A stretch of 64,000 nt of DNA from Ailurus styani (Eukaryota > Chordata > Mammalia > Carnivora > Ailuridae): NCBI GenBank assembly GCA_002007465.1, contig LNAC01000750.1, positions 62,001 through 126,000 of the forward strand, in the 5' to 3' direction. Below are positions 1-11,170 of this stretch, piece by piece; the stretch's first letter is position 1, and each line of letters starts with the position of its first letter. The notes below the pieces were generated by a model. The model worked only from the letters and a program-made list of their open reading frames with translations. It searched no databases and was not told where the DNA came from. Both the position numbers and the translations under genes were made by a program.

Positions 1-314
1 CCCCCTCAAAACCAGCTCCCATCACAGCTCCCTATGTACAGATTCTATGTCCTGACTCTCCCTATCACCCAGACTTGAAGCACCAGGGCTTTGTATTCTT
101 CCTTCCTATCTTTGCCCAATCATATCCAAGATGTCTCATTAGGCGCTGGTTGGCAAGGTGAGGTCTTCAGAAGTCCCAGTCATTGAGAAAAGGAGGAGGA
201 CTGGATATTAAGGAACTAAGATAAAACAAGCCCAGAAGAACTGCGTAGTAGTAAACATGGCTGGAAGAGGAAACAGAGCTGGTAGGCTGGTAGCTCCAGT
301 GGTAGTGATGTAAC

Positions 315-346
315 TGGTGACAGCCTCCTCTGGTGACAGCCTCCTC
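315..346. repeat. 16-bp exact tandem duplication
   Basis: TGGTGACAGCCTCCTC occurs twice back to back (315-330, 331-346). It is a simple local duplication with no known function. Confidence 0.9.
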
Positions 347-504
347 CCCTCTTCCTGGATCTAAATACAGTAAGCATGGCAGAGCAAGGAGCAGTGAGAG
401 TTCTGAGCATCTTCACAAGCACGTGAAGCTAGAAATGGAGAGACAGTGAGGAAAGGGCACAGCACGAAAACCAAAGACTGGCTGAAGTTTGTGTGAGGAA
501 TCTG

Positions 505-640
505 TACCTCATATAGTCAGAAGGCCTGTTTGGAGTTAAGTCCTGGTGCTATGACCTTAGACAAGTTGCTTAACTGCACTGTTAATTCTCTCACATTTTA
601 AATAGTTAGTAAAGCTAAATACATTGTTGTTAAGAACTGA
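505..640 (+). repeat. MIR fragment (weak)
   Basis: The core resembles the MIR sense strand: CTATGACCTTAGACAAGTTG, then CTTAACTGCACTG, corresponding to the usual 'tgtgaccttgggcaagttacttaacc'. It is highly diverged, and the edges are uncertain. Confidence 0.5.
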
Positions 641-1304
641 ACAAAATCAAGTATGTGAAGAGCCTTATGTTAAAAAGTTTTGCAAATGAAAAACGTTTTT
701 TCTCTCTTTGCACTTATTGAGAAAAATATGACGCTTTATTCAAATCACAGCTTGATTTGATAATAGGTTATTTTTTTATTTTTTTTAAGTAGAAGAACTG
801 CCAATGTAGCATAGCTAAAATTATCCCTGAGCTACATTATTAAAGGCATTTGTAACTTATTTAAGAAGTCTGTTATGGATGATGTTAAAAAAATGCAACA
901 CAATTCTCATTCACAGTGGCAGTCCTATGGACGTTAAGACTGGCTGACAACTCTTAATTCAGCCATAAGGAAATTATTCACCTTATAAATAATGGCAAAC
1001 TTTTAAAATCTGGGTGGGCTTTTCCCAGCTTTGCCCCTGGACTATTACACCACCACCACCTCCCCAACACCATCATGTGGCATCTGCTCAGAGAATGCAA
1101 ATTCATTTAAATATTAGTATCATAAACATGTAAAGAAAACATAAGGTTCCCAGGAAAACAAAAATGAAATAATATGAAAATTTCTGGAGCCAAAGAAGAA
1201 TATTCCTGAATTATGTGTCACTAGAGTTTAATCTGCATTGTTGCTCCCTACCAAGTACGGGGAAATAAGTTTCAACTAAGGTATGTTTAAGAAACCAGTA
1301 AAAG

Positions 1305-1820
1305 CAGCGGTGGGCAAATACAGCTTGTAGACCTACTATGGCCCACTGCCTATTTTTGTATGGCCCATGAGATAAGAATAGTTTTTACATTTTTTAATGG
1401 TTAGAAAAATGTCCAAAAAAAGATAATACTTTGTGACATTTTAAAATTATGTAAAATTCACATTTCAGTGTCCATAAATAGTCAAATTGGAACAAAGCCA
1501 TACTCATTCATTTATGGACTGTCTATGGCTACTCATGCATTACAATAACTGGGTTAAGTAGTTGTGATGAGACCACTTAGCCTGCAAAAATATTTACTAT
1601 CTGGTGCTTTATAGAAAAAGTTTGCCGGGTGCCTGGATGGCTCAGTTGGTTAAACGTCTGCCTCCAGCTCAGGTCATGATCCCAGGGTCCTGGGATCAAC
1701 TCCCACACTGGCCTCCCTGCTCAGCGGGGATCTGGTTCTCTATCTCCCTCTACCCCTCTCCCCTTGTGCTCTCCCTCTCTCTCTCTCAAATAGATAAAAG
1801 AAAAAGTTTGCCAACTCTTG
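1305..1820 (+). mobile_element. hAT-Charlie non-autonomous element (MER1B-like), split by a SINE
   Basis: The 5' end CAGCGGTGGGCAAATA and 3' end TTTGCCAACTCTTG form diverged inverted termini of the MER1 type. The body carries recognisable MER1 text (TATGGCCCATGAGATAAGAA; TTTCAGTGTCCATAAATA; TATTTACTATCTGG). Flanks AGTAAAAG and AGTGAAAA agree at 6 of 8 bases, as expected for an old 8-bp hAT target duplication. A CAN-SINE inserted 14 bp inside the 3' terminus (1627-1798). There is no transposase. Confidence 0.85.
1627..1798 (+). mobile_element. CAN-SINE nested in the MER1B-like element
   Basis: tRNA-Lys-derived head (GGTGCCTGGATGGCTCAG), CT-rich middle and A-rich tail. Perfect 14-bp target duplication AGAAAAAGTTTGCC at 1613-1626 and 1799-1812. 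The tail is AAATAGATAAA, with no long poly-A left, so the copy is moderately old. Confidence 0.93.
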
Positions 1821-1937
1821 AGTGAAAAGATATATGAAGCCCAATTCCATATATAGCATCCGACATGTTTATTAATAATGATGTTAATGATGATGAAGAA
1901 GAATGTTCTCACATAAGTTTCTGCAAAGAATATTGCA

Positions 1938-2515
1938 CTCATTCATTCATGCAACAAACATTAAGTAAGTGCCTATTATATGACAGATACTGTTCTAGTG
2001 TTGGGAATGTCCTTGAACTTGCGGACTTTAAATTCTAGTAAGGGAAGACAAAAAACAAGATTAGTAAGTAAAATATATAATTTGTTTGGTAGAGTTAAGT
2101 GCTATGAAAGAAATAATAAAACAGGAAAGGAGGGATGGGAAGGGATGGAATTGGGATTAGTAGGGTGTAGATAAAATGAAATATTTTGGTAATAGGAAAA
2201 TCAGAGAAGGCTTCACTGAGAAAGCACATTTCAGTCAACACCTAAATGAGATGAAGGACTCAGCCATGCAGGTATCGAGGGGAAGGAAGTGTGTTCAAAG
2301 CAGAGGGAACAGGAAATACAATGGACCTAAAATAGGAAACAGTCCTGGCATGTTTGAGGAATAGCACAGAGACCTCTCCTAATGGGATTAAGAAAAAAAG
2401 TACCAGATAAAAATGGATGAGAGCCATACTGTTAGGCAGATCATGAGGGGTCTGTAGACCACCATGAAGAAAGCTTGAGGTTTTTACTCTAGGTGAGATA
2501 ATATAATGTACAACT
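1938..2515 (-). mobile_element. LINE L2 3' region
   Basis: The plus strand reads as the reverse complement of the L2 3' end: CATTCATTCATGCAACAAAC, GTGCCTATTATATGACAGAT, ACTGTTCTAGTGTTGGGAAT, then the typical 'aagtgctatgaaag', 'agagaaggcttcactgag' and 'gaggggtctgtagaccacc' stretches. This is one of the longest L2 copies here, and it has no open frame. Confidence 0.8.
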
Positions 2516-3620
2516 GACTTACTCTCCTAAAGTCCACATATAGAACTACATCTTATCTTTATGTGAAACCAGATCTACTGTTAATATAATAACACTTAAT
2601 TTCTTATTTAAAATGTTCTAGAGGGCTAGACATCAATCAGCCTATTTCTTTACCTTAAAACATGTACAGATCTCTTTTAACCTAACAAATCTCTTTTAAA
2701 ATGTTTTGGTGAACATTTTTCACTAAACCCTATTTCTCTTTCCAAATTCTTTTTCCATCAAAACCAAACTTCTGTAACTGTGGCCTAATTTCAGTTTCCC
2801 TTTCTCTTGCATCTAGTTCTTACTTGTGCCTTTGCAACAAAACTTTCATTCCAATTATCACCCAAAAATTATACTCTAAGAGCAATGATTTTCCCCCTTG
2901 TCAAGTTCAGTCTGAAATTTCATCATAAAGCAATTCTCTTTCCTGGAATTCTCTTCTCCTTCTTCCCCATCAGTTATGGGGAAACTAAGTTTGGGATGCA
3001 CTTCTCTTTCCTCTCATATGCATTTGTTACTGTTGTTGTTCGTTTGGTTTTAAACAACTACCTTCAAGTACCCAAATAAACAGCTCCAGTTCCGTATGTT
3101 CAGTTTACTAAAAGTTATGTACTTTATCTACTAATATACTCTGTATAATACTCTAATATACTAATATACATCTACTAATATACTCTGCAGTACTTGAAAC
3201 TGAACATTTGAAAAGTGGGATCATTTCCCCATGAAACTTTAATTCTTCCATTTTCTAAGGTTTCCATTCACAATCTCAAAAGTCACTTTTGGTTACTGCT
3301 TTTAAGTTATATATAACATTACCATATTCTGACAAGTCTTATTAAGTGAATTCCTACAATACTCACCATTCTAATTCACAGTTTCCTTTTTGATATAAAT
3401 TCTGATCATCTTAAATGTCTCTGGCCAGATATCATCCTTGGAATGACATAATCTTGGGATTCAACACACCCTAAGGTAATCTCTACTCAATGAGATAATT
3501 CTTTCTAAGATATCCTTAAAAGATGATTGCCAGTCTCTACTTGAATATAAGCAGTTAAGCACCGTGCCTGAATATCCATAAGAATTTAACAAATGCTTGA
3601 AATTATTATTGTTCTTGCTA
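2516..3620. other. unannotated intron, AT-rich
   Basis: No gene or confident repeat family seen. A short local repeat of ACTAATATAC/TCTACTAATATACTCTG units lies at 3128-3188. Confidence 0.5.
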
Positions 3621-3624
3621 TTAA

Positions 3625-3815
3625 GAATACAGATTCTACAACCAGATCACATGGGTTTCAATTACAGCTCCACATTTACTTGATGAGTGACCTTGAGCAA
3701 GTTATTAAACGTCCTTGTTGTAAAATGGATTTAATAACAGTGCTTACCTCATAGGGTTTTTAAATAATTGTAAAGTACTTAGAATGGTATCTGGCACATA
3801 GTAAACACCACACAT
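3625..3815 (+). mobile_element. MIR SINE
   Basis: Near full-length MIR in sense: AGATTCTACAACCAGATCAC, GATGAGTGACCTTGAGCAAG, TTGTAAAATGGATTTAATAA, TACCTCATAGGG and GGTATCTGGCACATAGTAAA occur in consensus order. Confidence 0.85.
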
Positions 3816-3905
3816 TTCTTAAGTAAAATAAAATTAATAGCTCTCTACTTCAACAATAAACAGTCTTCAGCATGGGTGGATTGCACTATCAGAAAGCTCC
3901 TTCTT

Positions 3906-4118
3906 GAGTCTTAATCACAGGAAATAAACTGAGGGTTGCTGGGGTGGGTAGGAAGATTGGGGTAACAGGGTGATGGACATTAAGGAGGGCGTGTGATGTA
4001 ATGAGCACTGGGTATTATGTAAGACTGATGAATCACTGAACTCCACCTCTGAAATCAATAATACACTATATGTTAATTATTGAATTTAAATTTTAAAAAT
4101 TAATTAATTAAAAAGAAA
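3906..4118 (+). mobile_element. 5'-truncated carnivore L1 3' end
   Basis: Carries the carnivore L1 3' UTR text (GGTGATGGACATTAAGGAGG; GAGCACTGGGTATTATGT; TACACTATATGTTAATTA). It is flanked by AGAAAGCTCCTTCTT (3891-3905) and AGAAAGCTCTTTCTT (4119-4133), a 15-bp target duplication with one mismatch. The tail is AATTAATTAAAAAGAA. Confidence 0.9.
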
Positions 4119-4162
4119 AGAAAGCTCTTTCTTTCTGATCGCTTAATTTCTGCCTCTCCTCC

Positions 4163-4715
4163 TTGGTATATACCCAAGATAGCTAAAAATGTAAGTCCAC
4201 ACAAAAATTTGTAAAGAATATTCATAGCAGTATTTTCATAATAGCAAAAAGTAGAAACAATCCAAATATCCATAAGCTGATAAATGGATAAATAAAAAAA
4301 ATGGATAAATAAAATATGGTATATCCATACAATAAAATATTATTTGGCCATGAAAAGGAATGAAGATCTGATACATGCTATGACATGGATGAACCTTGAA
4401 AACATCACACTAACTGAAAGAAGTTAGACACAAAAGGCCACATAGTGTATAATTTCATTTTTATGAAACATCCAGAATAGGCAAATCCATAGATTTAGAA
4501 AAGAGATTATTGTTGCCAGGGGCTGGGAGGAGGGGAAAACAGAGAAACCACTAAGGAATAGAGAGCTTCTTGAGGGTGGGGATAATAAAAATGTTTTGAA
4601 ACTCGATACTATTGATGGTTACACATACTTGTGAATATACTAAACACCACTGAATTGTACACTTTAAAAGGGTAAGCTTAATACTATGTGAATTATATCT
4701 CATTAAAATTTTTTT
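4163..4715 (+). mobile_element. ancient L1M 3' end
   Basis: Runs from the ORF2 C-terminal coding text (TATACCCAAGATAGCTAAAA; ATTCATAGCAGTATTTTCAT; CATGAAAAGGAATGAAGATC) into the L1M 3' UTR (TTGCCAGGGGCTGGGAGG; CTGAATTGTACACTTTAAAA; GTGAATTATATCTCATTAAA). It is a eutherian-age subfamily, frame-broken, with no target duplication found. Confidence 0.88.
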
Positions 4716-4926
4716 TTGCCTCCCTAAAATTTTCACATAGTGGCTACCACCGTTCTCTAGAATAAAGAATGAGCCTTCTGCTTCTCTAACACGTAGCCTT
4801 TCAAGAACCTAAAGATAGTTATGTTGACCCTTTGGTTTCTTTTTTTCAGGATTCAGTACTTTGGACTATTCCTTAGTATAAAATTATTTCCAGACCTCCT
4901 CACCATTTCAGTGGCTCTTCTATACT

Positions 4927-5450
4927 TAAAATAGTAATAACAGTGACCAACATTTTTAAAGCACTTACTGTATATTATGTATTTGCCAGTCATTTTACAG
5001 CTATTATGTCTTTTATTATTCCCTATAACAGTATTGATATATTATGATCCACATTCTGCATATGAGGACCTTGAAGCTTAGAAGGATTAAGATTTCACAG
5101 CTAGAAAATAAAATCTTAAAAAAAAATGATTTCAGGGCGCCTGGGTGGCTCAGTGGGTTAAAGCCTCTGCTTTCGGCTCAGGTCATGATCTCAGGGTCCT
5201 GGGATCGAGGCCCACATCGGGCTCCCTGCTCAGCGGGGAGCCTGCTTCCCCTTCTCTCTCTCTGCCTGCCTCTCTGCCTACTTGTAATCTCTCTCTCTGT
5301 GTCAAATAAATAAATAAAATCTTAAAAAAAAAAAAAAGATTGTTTAAAAAAAAAAAATGATTTCACAGCTAGGAGATGGCAGAGGCAGGGTTCAAACCCA
5401 CATATGACTCCAAAGCCCATGTACCCCAAACACTGGCCATCCTGTCTCCT
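4927..5450 (-). mobile_element. MIR SINE split by a CAN-SINE
   Basis: Antisense MIR text on both sides of the younger SINE. Left (4927-5104): AAGCACTTACTGTATATTAT, CATATGAGGACCTTGAAGCT, TTTCACAGCTAG. Right (5359-5450): TTTCACAGCTAGGAGATGGC, GGGTTCAAACCCAC, GACTCCAAAGCCCATG. Confidence 0.85.
5135..5350 (+). mobile_element. young CAN-SINE (mustelid-type)
   Basis: Full-length: GGGCGCCTGGGTGGCTCAG head, AGTGGGTTAAAGCC, the TGCCTGCCTCTCTGCCTAC motif, AATAAATAAAATCTT and poly-A. The 15-bp target duplication AAAAAAATGATTTCA lies at 5120-5134 and 5351-5365. A further GATTTCACAGCTAG copy at 5091-5104 makes the site unusual (see findings). Confidence 0.95.
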
Positions 5451-5503
5451 CCTACTAGATGATTCTAGTTCATCAAAAACCTCATTAAAACACAGGGCCC
5501 CAT

Positions 5504-5672
5504 GGGCACCTGGGTGGCTCAGTCGGTTAAGCGTCTGACTTCGGCTCAGGTCATGATCTCAGGAACCCCTGCTCGGGGGAGCCTGTTTCTCCTTTTCCCT
5601 CTGTTCCTCCTCACTGCTCATGCTCGCTCTCTCTCTCTCATATAAATAAATAAAATCTTAAAAAAAAAAAAA
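5504..5672 (+). mobile_element. CAN-SINE
   Basis: GGGCACCTGGGTGGCTCAG head, AGTCGGTTAAGCGTCTGACT, CT-rich region and AAATAAATAAAATC tail. An approximate target duplication ACAGGGCCCCA / ACAGTGCCCCA flanks it. Part of the middle is deleted: GATCTCAGG jumps to AACCCCTGCTCGGGG, losing the 'gggtcctgggatcgag...' stretch. Confidence 0.92.
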
Positions 5673-6169
5673 CAACAAACAAACAGTGCCCCAAATGAGG
5701 AAAAAAAAATAACACCTGTGATCTTACCAGCACAGCATAGAGCCTGGACAATCTGGACACTGTATTTCTACTATTGCAGCATAAATCTGTGTTTACTTTT
5801 TTAGAAGACACAAAGTACTATTATGAGCTATTGAACATACAGTTAAAATGCCAGGTCTTTTTTTTTCACATGAACTACTCATGCTATATTTCTTGCATCC
5901 TATACTTGTACAACACATTTCTGAAGGCAATAATTGGACCTGTCACCATGCTGAACTTTACCCCAAGTTTCTCTGAGATAACCTCTACACCTTATTTCTA
6001 TAATCACAGAATTTCATCACTGCACCATACCTCAGAAATCAACTGGTCTGAACCTCTATTTTACTGATAATACCAAAACTAACTGACCTGCTCCAAATTT
6101 GCTGTCTGTGAATCTAGCAATTTCTCACAGTTTTGCACCATCTACAACTATATCTCTATCTTTACCTAA

Positions 6170-6900
6170 ATCTTTTAATGAAACATCAAACAGCACTTAA
6201 CTGAATGTATTCTACTAGGTCTTGTCCCAACACTGGCATCTATTCAGTCAGCTCTATCATCTTAGCTGCACCAGCATCCTATTCACTTCTCTCCATAAAG
6301 ATAGCCAGGAAATCCCTTGCTAAACCTAAGCATACTACTTACAGAATAATCCTTTTCAAGCATAATTTTCATCATGTCACTTCTCTGCTCAGAAACCAGC
6401 ATTAGCACCCAGACCTTCAAATCCAAGTTTCTCAGAGTCTATGGCCTACTTGTCTGCCCTACTCCTATCATCAAATCCCTTACTCCTAAGTAAAACACTC
6501 CAGATTACTTCCATACTCTTGTCTACTGTTCTCTATATAAAAATCTTCTAAAACTTTCCCATCTGCTGTGTCTCTAATTTAAGCTCCTTTCTTCCATCCT
6601 TGCTTCAAAGATCTGCTCAACATCTATGTCTTCCACTAAGTTCCCTCCAATCCATCTCACCCATCTCTGATCCCCCCAACAGCAGATGCAATGCCATGTT
6701 ATGCACTACATTATTTCTATCAGTATGGTACTTTGTTTGAGCCACTGTTATATCATGTCTTTCTTGACATAATCTCACAAACTCTCATTTGCTATCTTCT
6801 TGTAGGGGAGGGCATGTCTTGAGACACTTGGTACAGGTACTTTGAATTGTTCTCTCATAAGCACCTATATACCACTAAGCACCCAGTTCCAAAAAAGGTT
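6170..6900 (+). mobile_element. LINE L2 3' region
   Basis: Diverged L2 in sense: CCATCTGCTGTGTCTCTAAT, AAGATCTGCTCAACATC, TGTCTTCCACTAAGTTCCCT (the ORF2 end), then the 3' UTR 'ctcacaaactctcatttgc ... gggagggcatgtcttga'. There is no intact frame. The left edge is uncertain. Confidence 0.6.
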
Positions 6901-8150
6901 AAATTTCATGTGATGGATAAAATCAGTCTCTCGATCCAAATATGATTCCAAATCCCCTACCAAACCCACACTGTGTTCAGTCTGGTAGAACATGGGCTTA
7001 ATCAACCCTAAGAATGATCCTGAGGTACAAGATTATCCCTCATGCTCCAGGAAGCTAAGGGAAATTATGGACATGGAAAGAAAGGGAGTAAATGAGACAG
7101 ACAGAAATAAAGGACCCCTATTTCCTAAGGCAGGAGACCTTCTGAATTTGCAACTCTCTCTCTTCTGAATTTGCAAATCCCTGTCCAACTGTAATATAAG
7201 TATACCATATACCCTGTTAGTCTGTGTGGAAATTAAGACTCTGCCTGAAAATAAGAACTTCAGTAGCTCCCTTCTTGAGATGGCTCAAGTTGGGTTTGGT
7301 CAGAGTCTGGAAACGTGGGTTACTCATCCAAATTCTCTCAGAAATCTATAGTTCTATTAAGTTATTACCTCAGTATAATTTTTGAAAAATAGTCTATATC
7401 TTGAACTAGAGGTTAGTGTTAAAATATTTCTTAAAAGAAAAACAAAAACAAAAAACAAATAAATCTGACAGCTGCCTTTTGTTCCAAAAACTGTCTGAAG
7501 GCCTCCCTTCCAAAGGGAATGTATCACTTACTTTAGTAGTTCTCTCAGTGACGTCCTCCTGTCCTATCCCCCTTCTCTACTAGCTTTGGGACTCTGAAAG
7601 AATACAGTTAACAGAGGAGGCTGTGAATACAGAAAAATTGGGGGGGCTTTTTCCCTGTAAAATAATTCCATGAACTAATCTGAATATTTATCAGCCCCAT
7701 ACAGATATACACACGCCTTTCTTCTGAAAAAGTCTGCCGTTTCTGACATGAAGAAGTCCACTCTTTTCATTGTTACTGCTCAAACACATATGGGGAATGG
7801 AGGGCGGGGGAGGGAAGGAGGGAAGAAAAGAGGGAGGAAAAACAAGGGATTCCTCCTCGTGGAACTAGAAAGCATTCCAACTGGAAGGACGCCCATACCG
7901 TCCCCCCTCAATAAAACAGATGAGAAACAGACCCCAACCCTCACATGTCACCAGCAGCCTGGATGCGTTTACATGTAGCCACTTTACAGATTTCAACGAA
8001 GCTGGGATTTGAATAGCAATTCCAATCTATCTGGCAAAGGCTGCAGTTCAGCACCAGTCTCCCTAGTAATACAGGACAGAAAATTTTGTTCTTTCAAGTT
8101 TCCTAAGTGAATAGCCACTCGTCTAGAGAAAAGCTTAAAACACTGTAGCA
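6901..8150. other. unannotated intron
   Basis: No repeat family or gene recognised. Contains a purine-rich run (7796-7850) and a chance frame at 7748-7978 rich in Gly, Lys and Arg because of that run. Confidence 0.5.
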
Positions 8151-8980
8151 GCTTGTGTCAGCTCCAAGATGACTGAAGTCTGAGCAGGAAATAAGCCCCC
8201 TTTTCCAAATAAAAGCCAGTGTTCTCTCTCCTTGTTTTCTCCACCGAATGTTCTATATCAGCAGGGTGAGCCCAAATTGCATCCAGGACTTTGCTGCAGC
8301 TCTGCCTTAGCTTTTTTTAGTGAGGATTTGGTCATTAAGAAAATAAAACAACAAAGCAAAACCCCACCGCATACAAGAAGAAGAAAAGGAGAGGCGTGCT
8401 TCACAGAACAGCTATTTCAAAATCATGATTTTAAAAAAAAAAAAAACTATACAGAATGTGGAACGGAGGGGAAAAAAATGTCTCATGTGGGTTGCATCGG
8501 CCCCGCAGCTGCTCCTCATTAAAGCGCCTCTTTACTCCCTCTGGGCTAGTTTCCAGCAGAAAATTCTTTAAACAGAACTCTGCTTTCAACCCACTTTCTT
8601 CTCGCTCTGGACCTCTCGGCCCCCCAATCCGCAGTGGCAGCCTGCCCTAGCTGAGCTCTAGAGGGGAGAGCTGTCGTTAAGGTAAATGAGGTAAAGGCAG
8701 GAGAAAAAAATAACAAAACCCAGAAACCAAATTAAGCATTGGTCAGTAACAAAGGTCTGCAGTTTGAAAAGGCCCCAAATCAGTCTGTTCTTTCCTGTGA
8801 CCATAATGCCAGCTTAGTTTCCTGGCCCCTCCCCCGTCCCCCATGTTAAAGTAGATAAAAATAATTGCTAACAGCCAAGGCTAACTGTAACCAGTGAAAG
8901 TTCCTCCATAGCATTTAATTCCCAAGGCTCCAGCTACAAACTTCTAGATGCCCCAGAGCATCTAGAATCAACTCTACATA
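8150..8980. other. repeat-free, GC-richer intron block (candidate regulatory element)
   Basis: The block lacks transposon sequence and is richer in GC and CpG than its neighbours (GCATCGGCCCCGCAGCTGCT; CTCGCTCTGGACCTCTCGGC). It holds motifs such as CAGCTG, AGATAA (GATA-type), TTTCCTG (ETS-type) and GGCCCCTCCCCC (SP/KLF-type). Open frames at 8232-8522 and 8456-8650 overlap in different frames and match nothing I know. Enhancer function is inference from composition only. Confidence 0.35.
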
Positions 8981-9260
8981 CACTCTGAGGGTGGCATTCA
9001 AGAGGCCCATTCCACTCATCTAACTTCATTGTCCCCCTCCTTCCATGCCTCCAGTTTAGTATCTCATCAGACTGTCAACTTCTTAGTTCTGTAACTCTGT
9101 GCAAAGATAACTGGGTTATGCTAATTACTGACTTGGTATTAAAAAACAACACATGGAGACTCCTAGTTTAACTTCCTGGTAAGGAGGGGAAGAAAAGGGA
9201 AGAAGCTCTGTGATGTTGACTTTTTTGCTGTTCCTACTCCCACACTCACTCCCCTCCCCC

Positions 9261-9297
9261 AAAAAAGAAAGAAAGAAAGGAAAGGAAAGGAAAGGAA
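9261..9297. repeat. (GAAA)n/(GGAAA)n simple repeat
   Basis: Short tract GAAAGAAAGAAAGGAAAGGA, purine only. Confidence 0.9.
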
Positions 9298-9456
9298 ACT
9301 CTACAGCTTACTCAGCAAGAAGAGAAAACAAAAAGAACTTAAAAAAAAAAAGTATTTGTGTATAGTTAGGGCCCAGTACTGGGCTGGTTTGTGGTGAAAC
9401 ACACTTTCTAGGGCTTTGCTGGTTTGATGCAAAGGAAACAAAGACAAATATACAAT

Positions 9457-9460
<4 letters not shown>

Positions 9461-9515
<55 letters not shown>

Positions 9516-9519
9516 ACAA
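9461..9519. repeat. compound (CT)n(CA)n microsatellite
   Basis: About 15 CT units pass directly into about 13 CA units. Six-frame translation gives spurious SLSLSLSHTHTHT and its antisense; these are not genes. Confidence 0.97.
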
Positions 9520-10489
9520 CTTTTTACCACAACTAATAAACAAAGACTACCAAATACTGCAGGACAGCCCATTTTTCTACTATGTAAATTCAGCTTCCTG
9601 AACAGTACATTTCTGCTTTTCTTGTAGAAGTATTTCAGAAAATGTTAATCTTGGTTCCCACATTAGGCTGAATGCTTCCAAATTAAAAGTTTCCCACAGG
9701 AAAAGAATTTTACAGGGAATTGTGAGGCTGGGAATTACCTTCTGAAACTCCACCTCACTTGGTTTCTATGTGTTCAGGTTTTTCACCCCCTTCCCCATTC
9801 AAATAAAGCAATAAACACACATGTATTTTAATAAATCCAAACCAAAAAAGAAGCTGCCCTGGTACTAGTTTCAAAGCTGTTAATTTATGGCATCCATTCG
9901 TCTTCATCAGAGACTATGAACTCAGTAACCACTGCAATGGGAAATCATGCTTTATTTGCACAAGAATTTGCAAACACCCTTATCTTCCAGTTTACAGTCG
10001 AGGCTCATTTATCAGAACTCAAAAGCTGAACCAAGCATCCAGTCTTTTCAATCATCACTTGAAAGATTGGGAAAGGGCACACAAACACTGTTGAAAGACT
10101 TGAGTTGCTGCTATAACAGAAGGTGGTCTTCCTTCTGTCTTCTAGCACTTATTCAGTGCCTTGCCATATTGTACTGCACTGGACCCTGAAAAAATGTCTA
10201 CTTCTGATTACAACATGGCAAACATACTCTAAACATCTGAGTTTACAAAAAGCACCCTCCACAGTAATAGGCAAAAATGAATGAGTTAAGCCAATTGTTT
10301 CCAAGCTATGCACTATATAGTCATTGCAAGGAATCTGCAAACACAGAGCACTCTCTAGACTACTAAAGAATGACCTGTGTCCATATTTAAATGGACTGCA
10401 GATATTACGATTATTAAAATACAAAGGTGTTATATAGTGGCTACTGATTTTTTTAGTGGATTTTGGTGCTATGCATTGCATTTCAAACA

Positions 10490-10850
10490 AGAGATGGAAA
10501 AAATAGTTTCGACTCAAGATCACTCTCCTTTATGCATTACACTCTTTGAGCTCCCAGAACATACTACAGTGGACCACTTCTCACTTCCAGACCTTTGTAC
10601 ATGCTGGTAACTCAGCCCAAAACACTTTTCCTGACCCTCTTCTCAGAACTAAGCCCTAAAACTCCTTCAAACTTCTGCTTAAATGTTCTTCCTCTGAGAA
10701 ACAGGCTTGATTCCCCCACTGCATACTCCCATAACCCTAATAGATCATATCATTCATTATCCTTTATTTTGATTCTCTGTCTTCCCAACAGACTAAAATT
10801 ACTCATCAGCACACTGACACAGTAATTGGTATATAGAAGGCTTTCAACTA
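10490..10850 (+). mobile_element. LINE L2 3' end
   Basis: Sense L2: CTTCTCACTTCCAGACCTTT, ACATGCTG, AACACTTTTCCTGACCC, CTTCAAACTTCTGCTTAAAT, GTTCTTCCTCTGAGAAACAG, ending in a diverged 'cacagtaattggtatatag' 3' UTR. Confidence 0.75.
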
Positions 10851-11104
10851 TGCAGTGCTCACATTCTTAATGGAAGTAAAAAGGAAAATGCTACGCTCTT
10901 TAATTATATTCAAAGTTTGGGAACCATCAGGTTGAACTATTTATCCAAAAGATTATCAAACCTAATTAAGATTCCTGATATGGAGAGGACTTCTTAATCC
11001 CCATTCACCCCTAAATCATTCACAATGGACTAGCCAACCCCTATATGGAGATTTTTTAAATCATATTTTCCCCCAAAATATGACGTTACCTAAAACACAC
11101 ATGG

Positions 11105-11117
11105 ATGTGTATATGCA

Positions 11118-11168
<51 letters not shown>

Positions 11169-11170
11169 AG
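11105..11170. repeat. (GC)5(AC)n alternating purine-pyrimidine tract
   Basis: From 11105 to 11161 purines and pyrimidines alternate without a break: ATGTGTATATGCAT, then five GC units (11119-11128), then about 16 AC units. This is the classic Z-DNA-prone composition. Confidence 0.95.

Noticed and set aside
7748..8650. Small frames at 7748-7978, 8232-8522 and 8456-8650 as possible exons
   Set aside because: Low-complexity or mutually overlapping frames, no conserved protein and no convincing splice-site pairs.
10149..10523. 124-codon minus-strand frame
   Set aside because: No known domain, no supporting splice or start context; the right end runs into an L2 fragment.
11105..11170. CRISPR-like or regular array from repeated short units
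   Set aside because: Simple dinucleotide repeat without spacers; the organism is a mammal.
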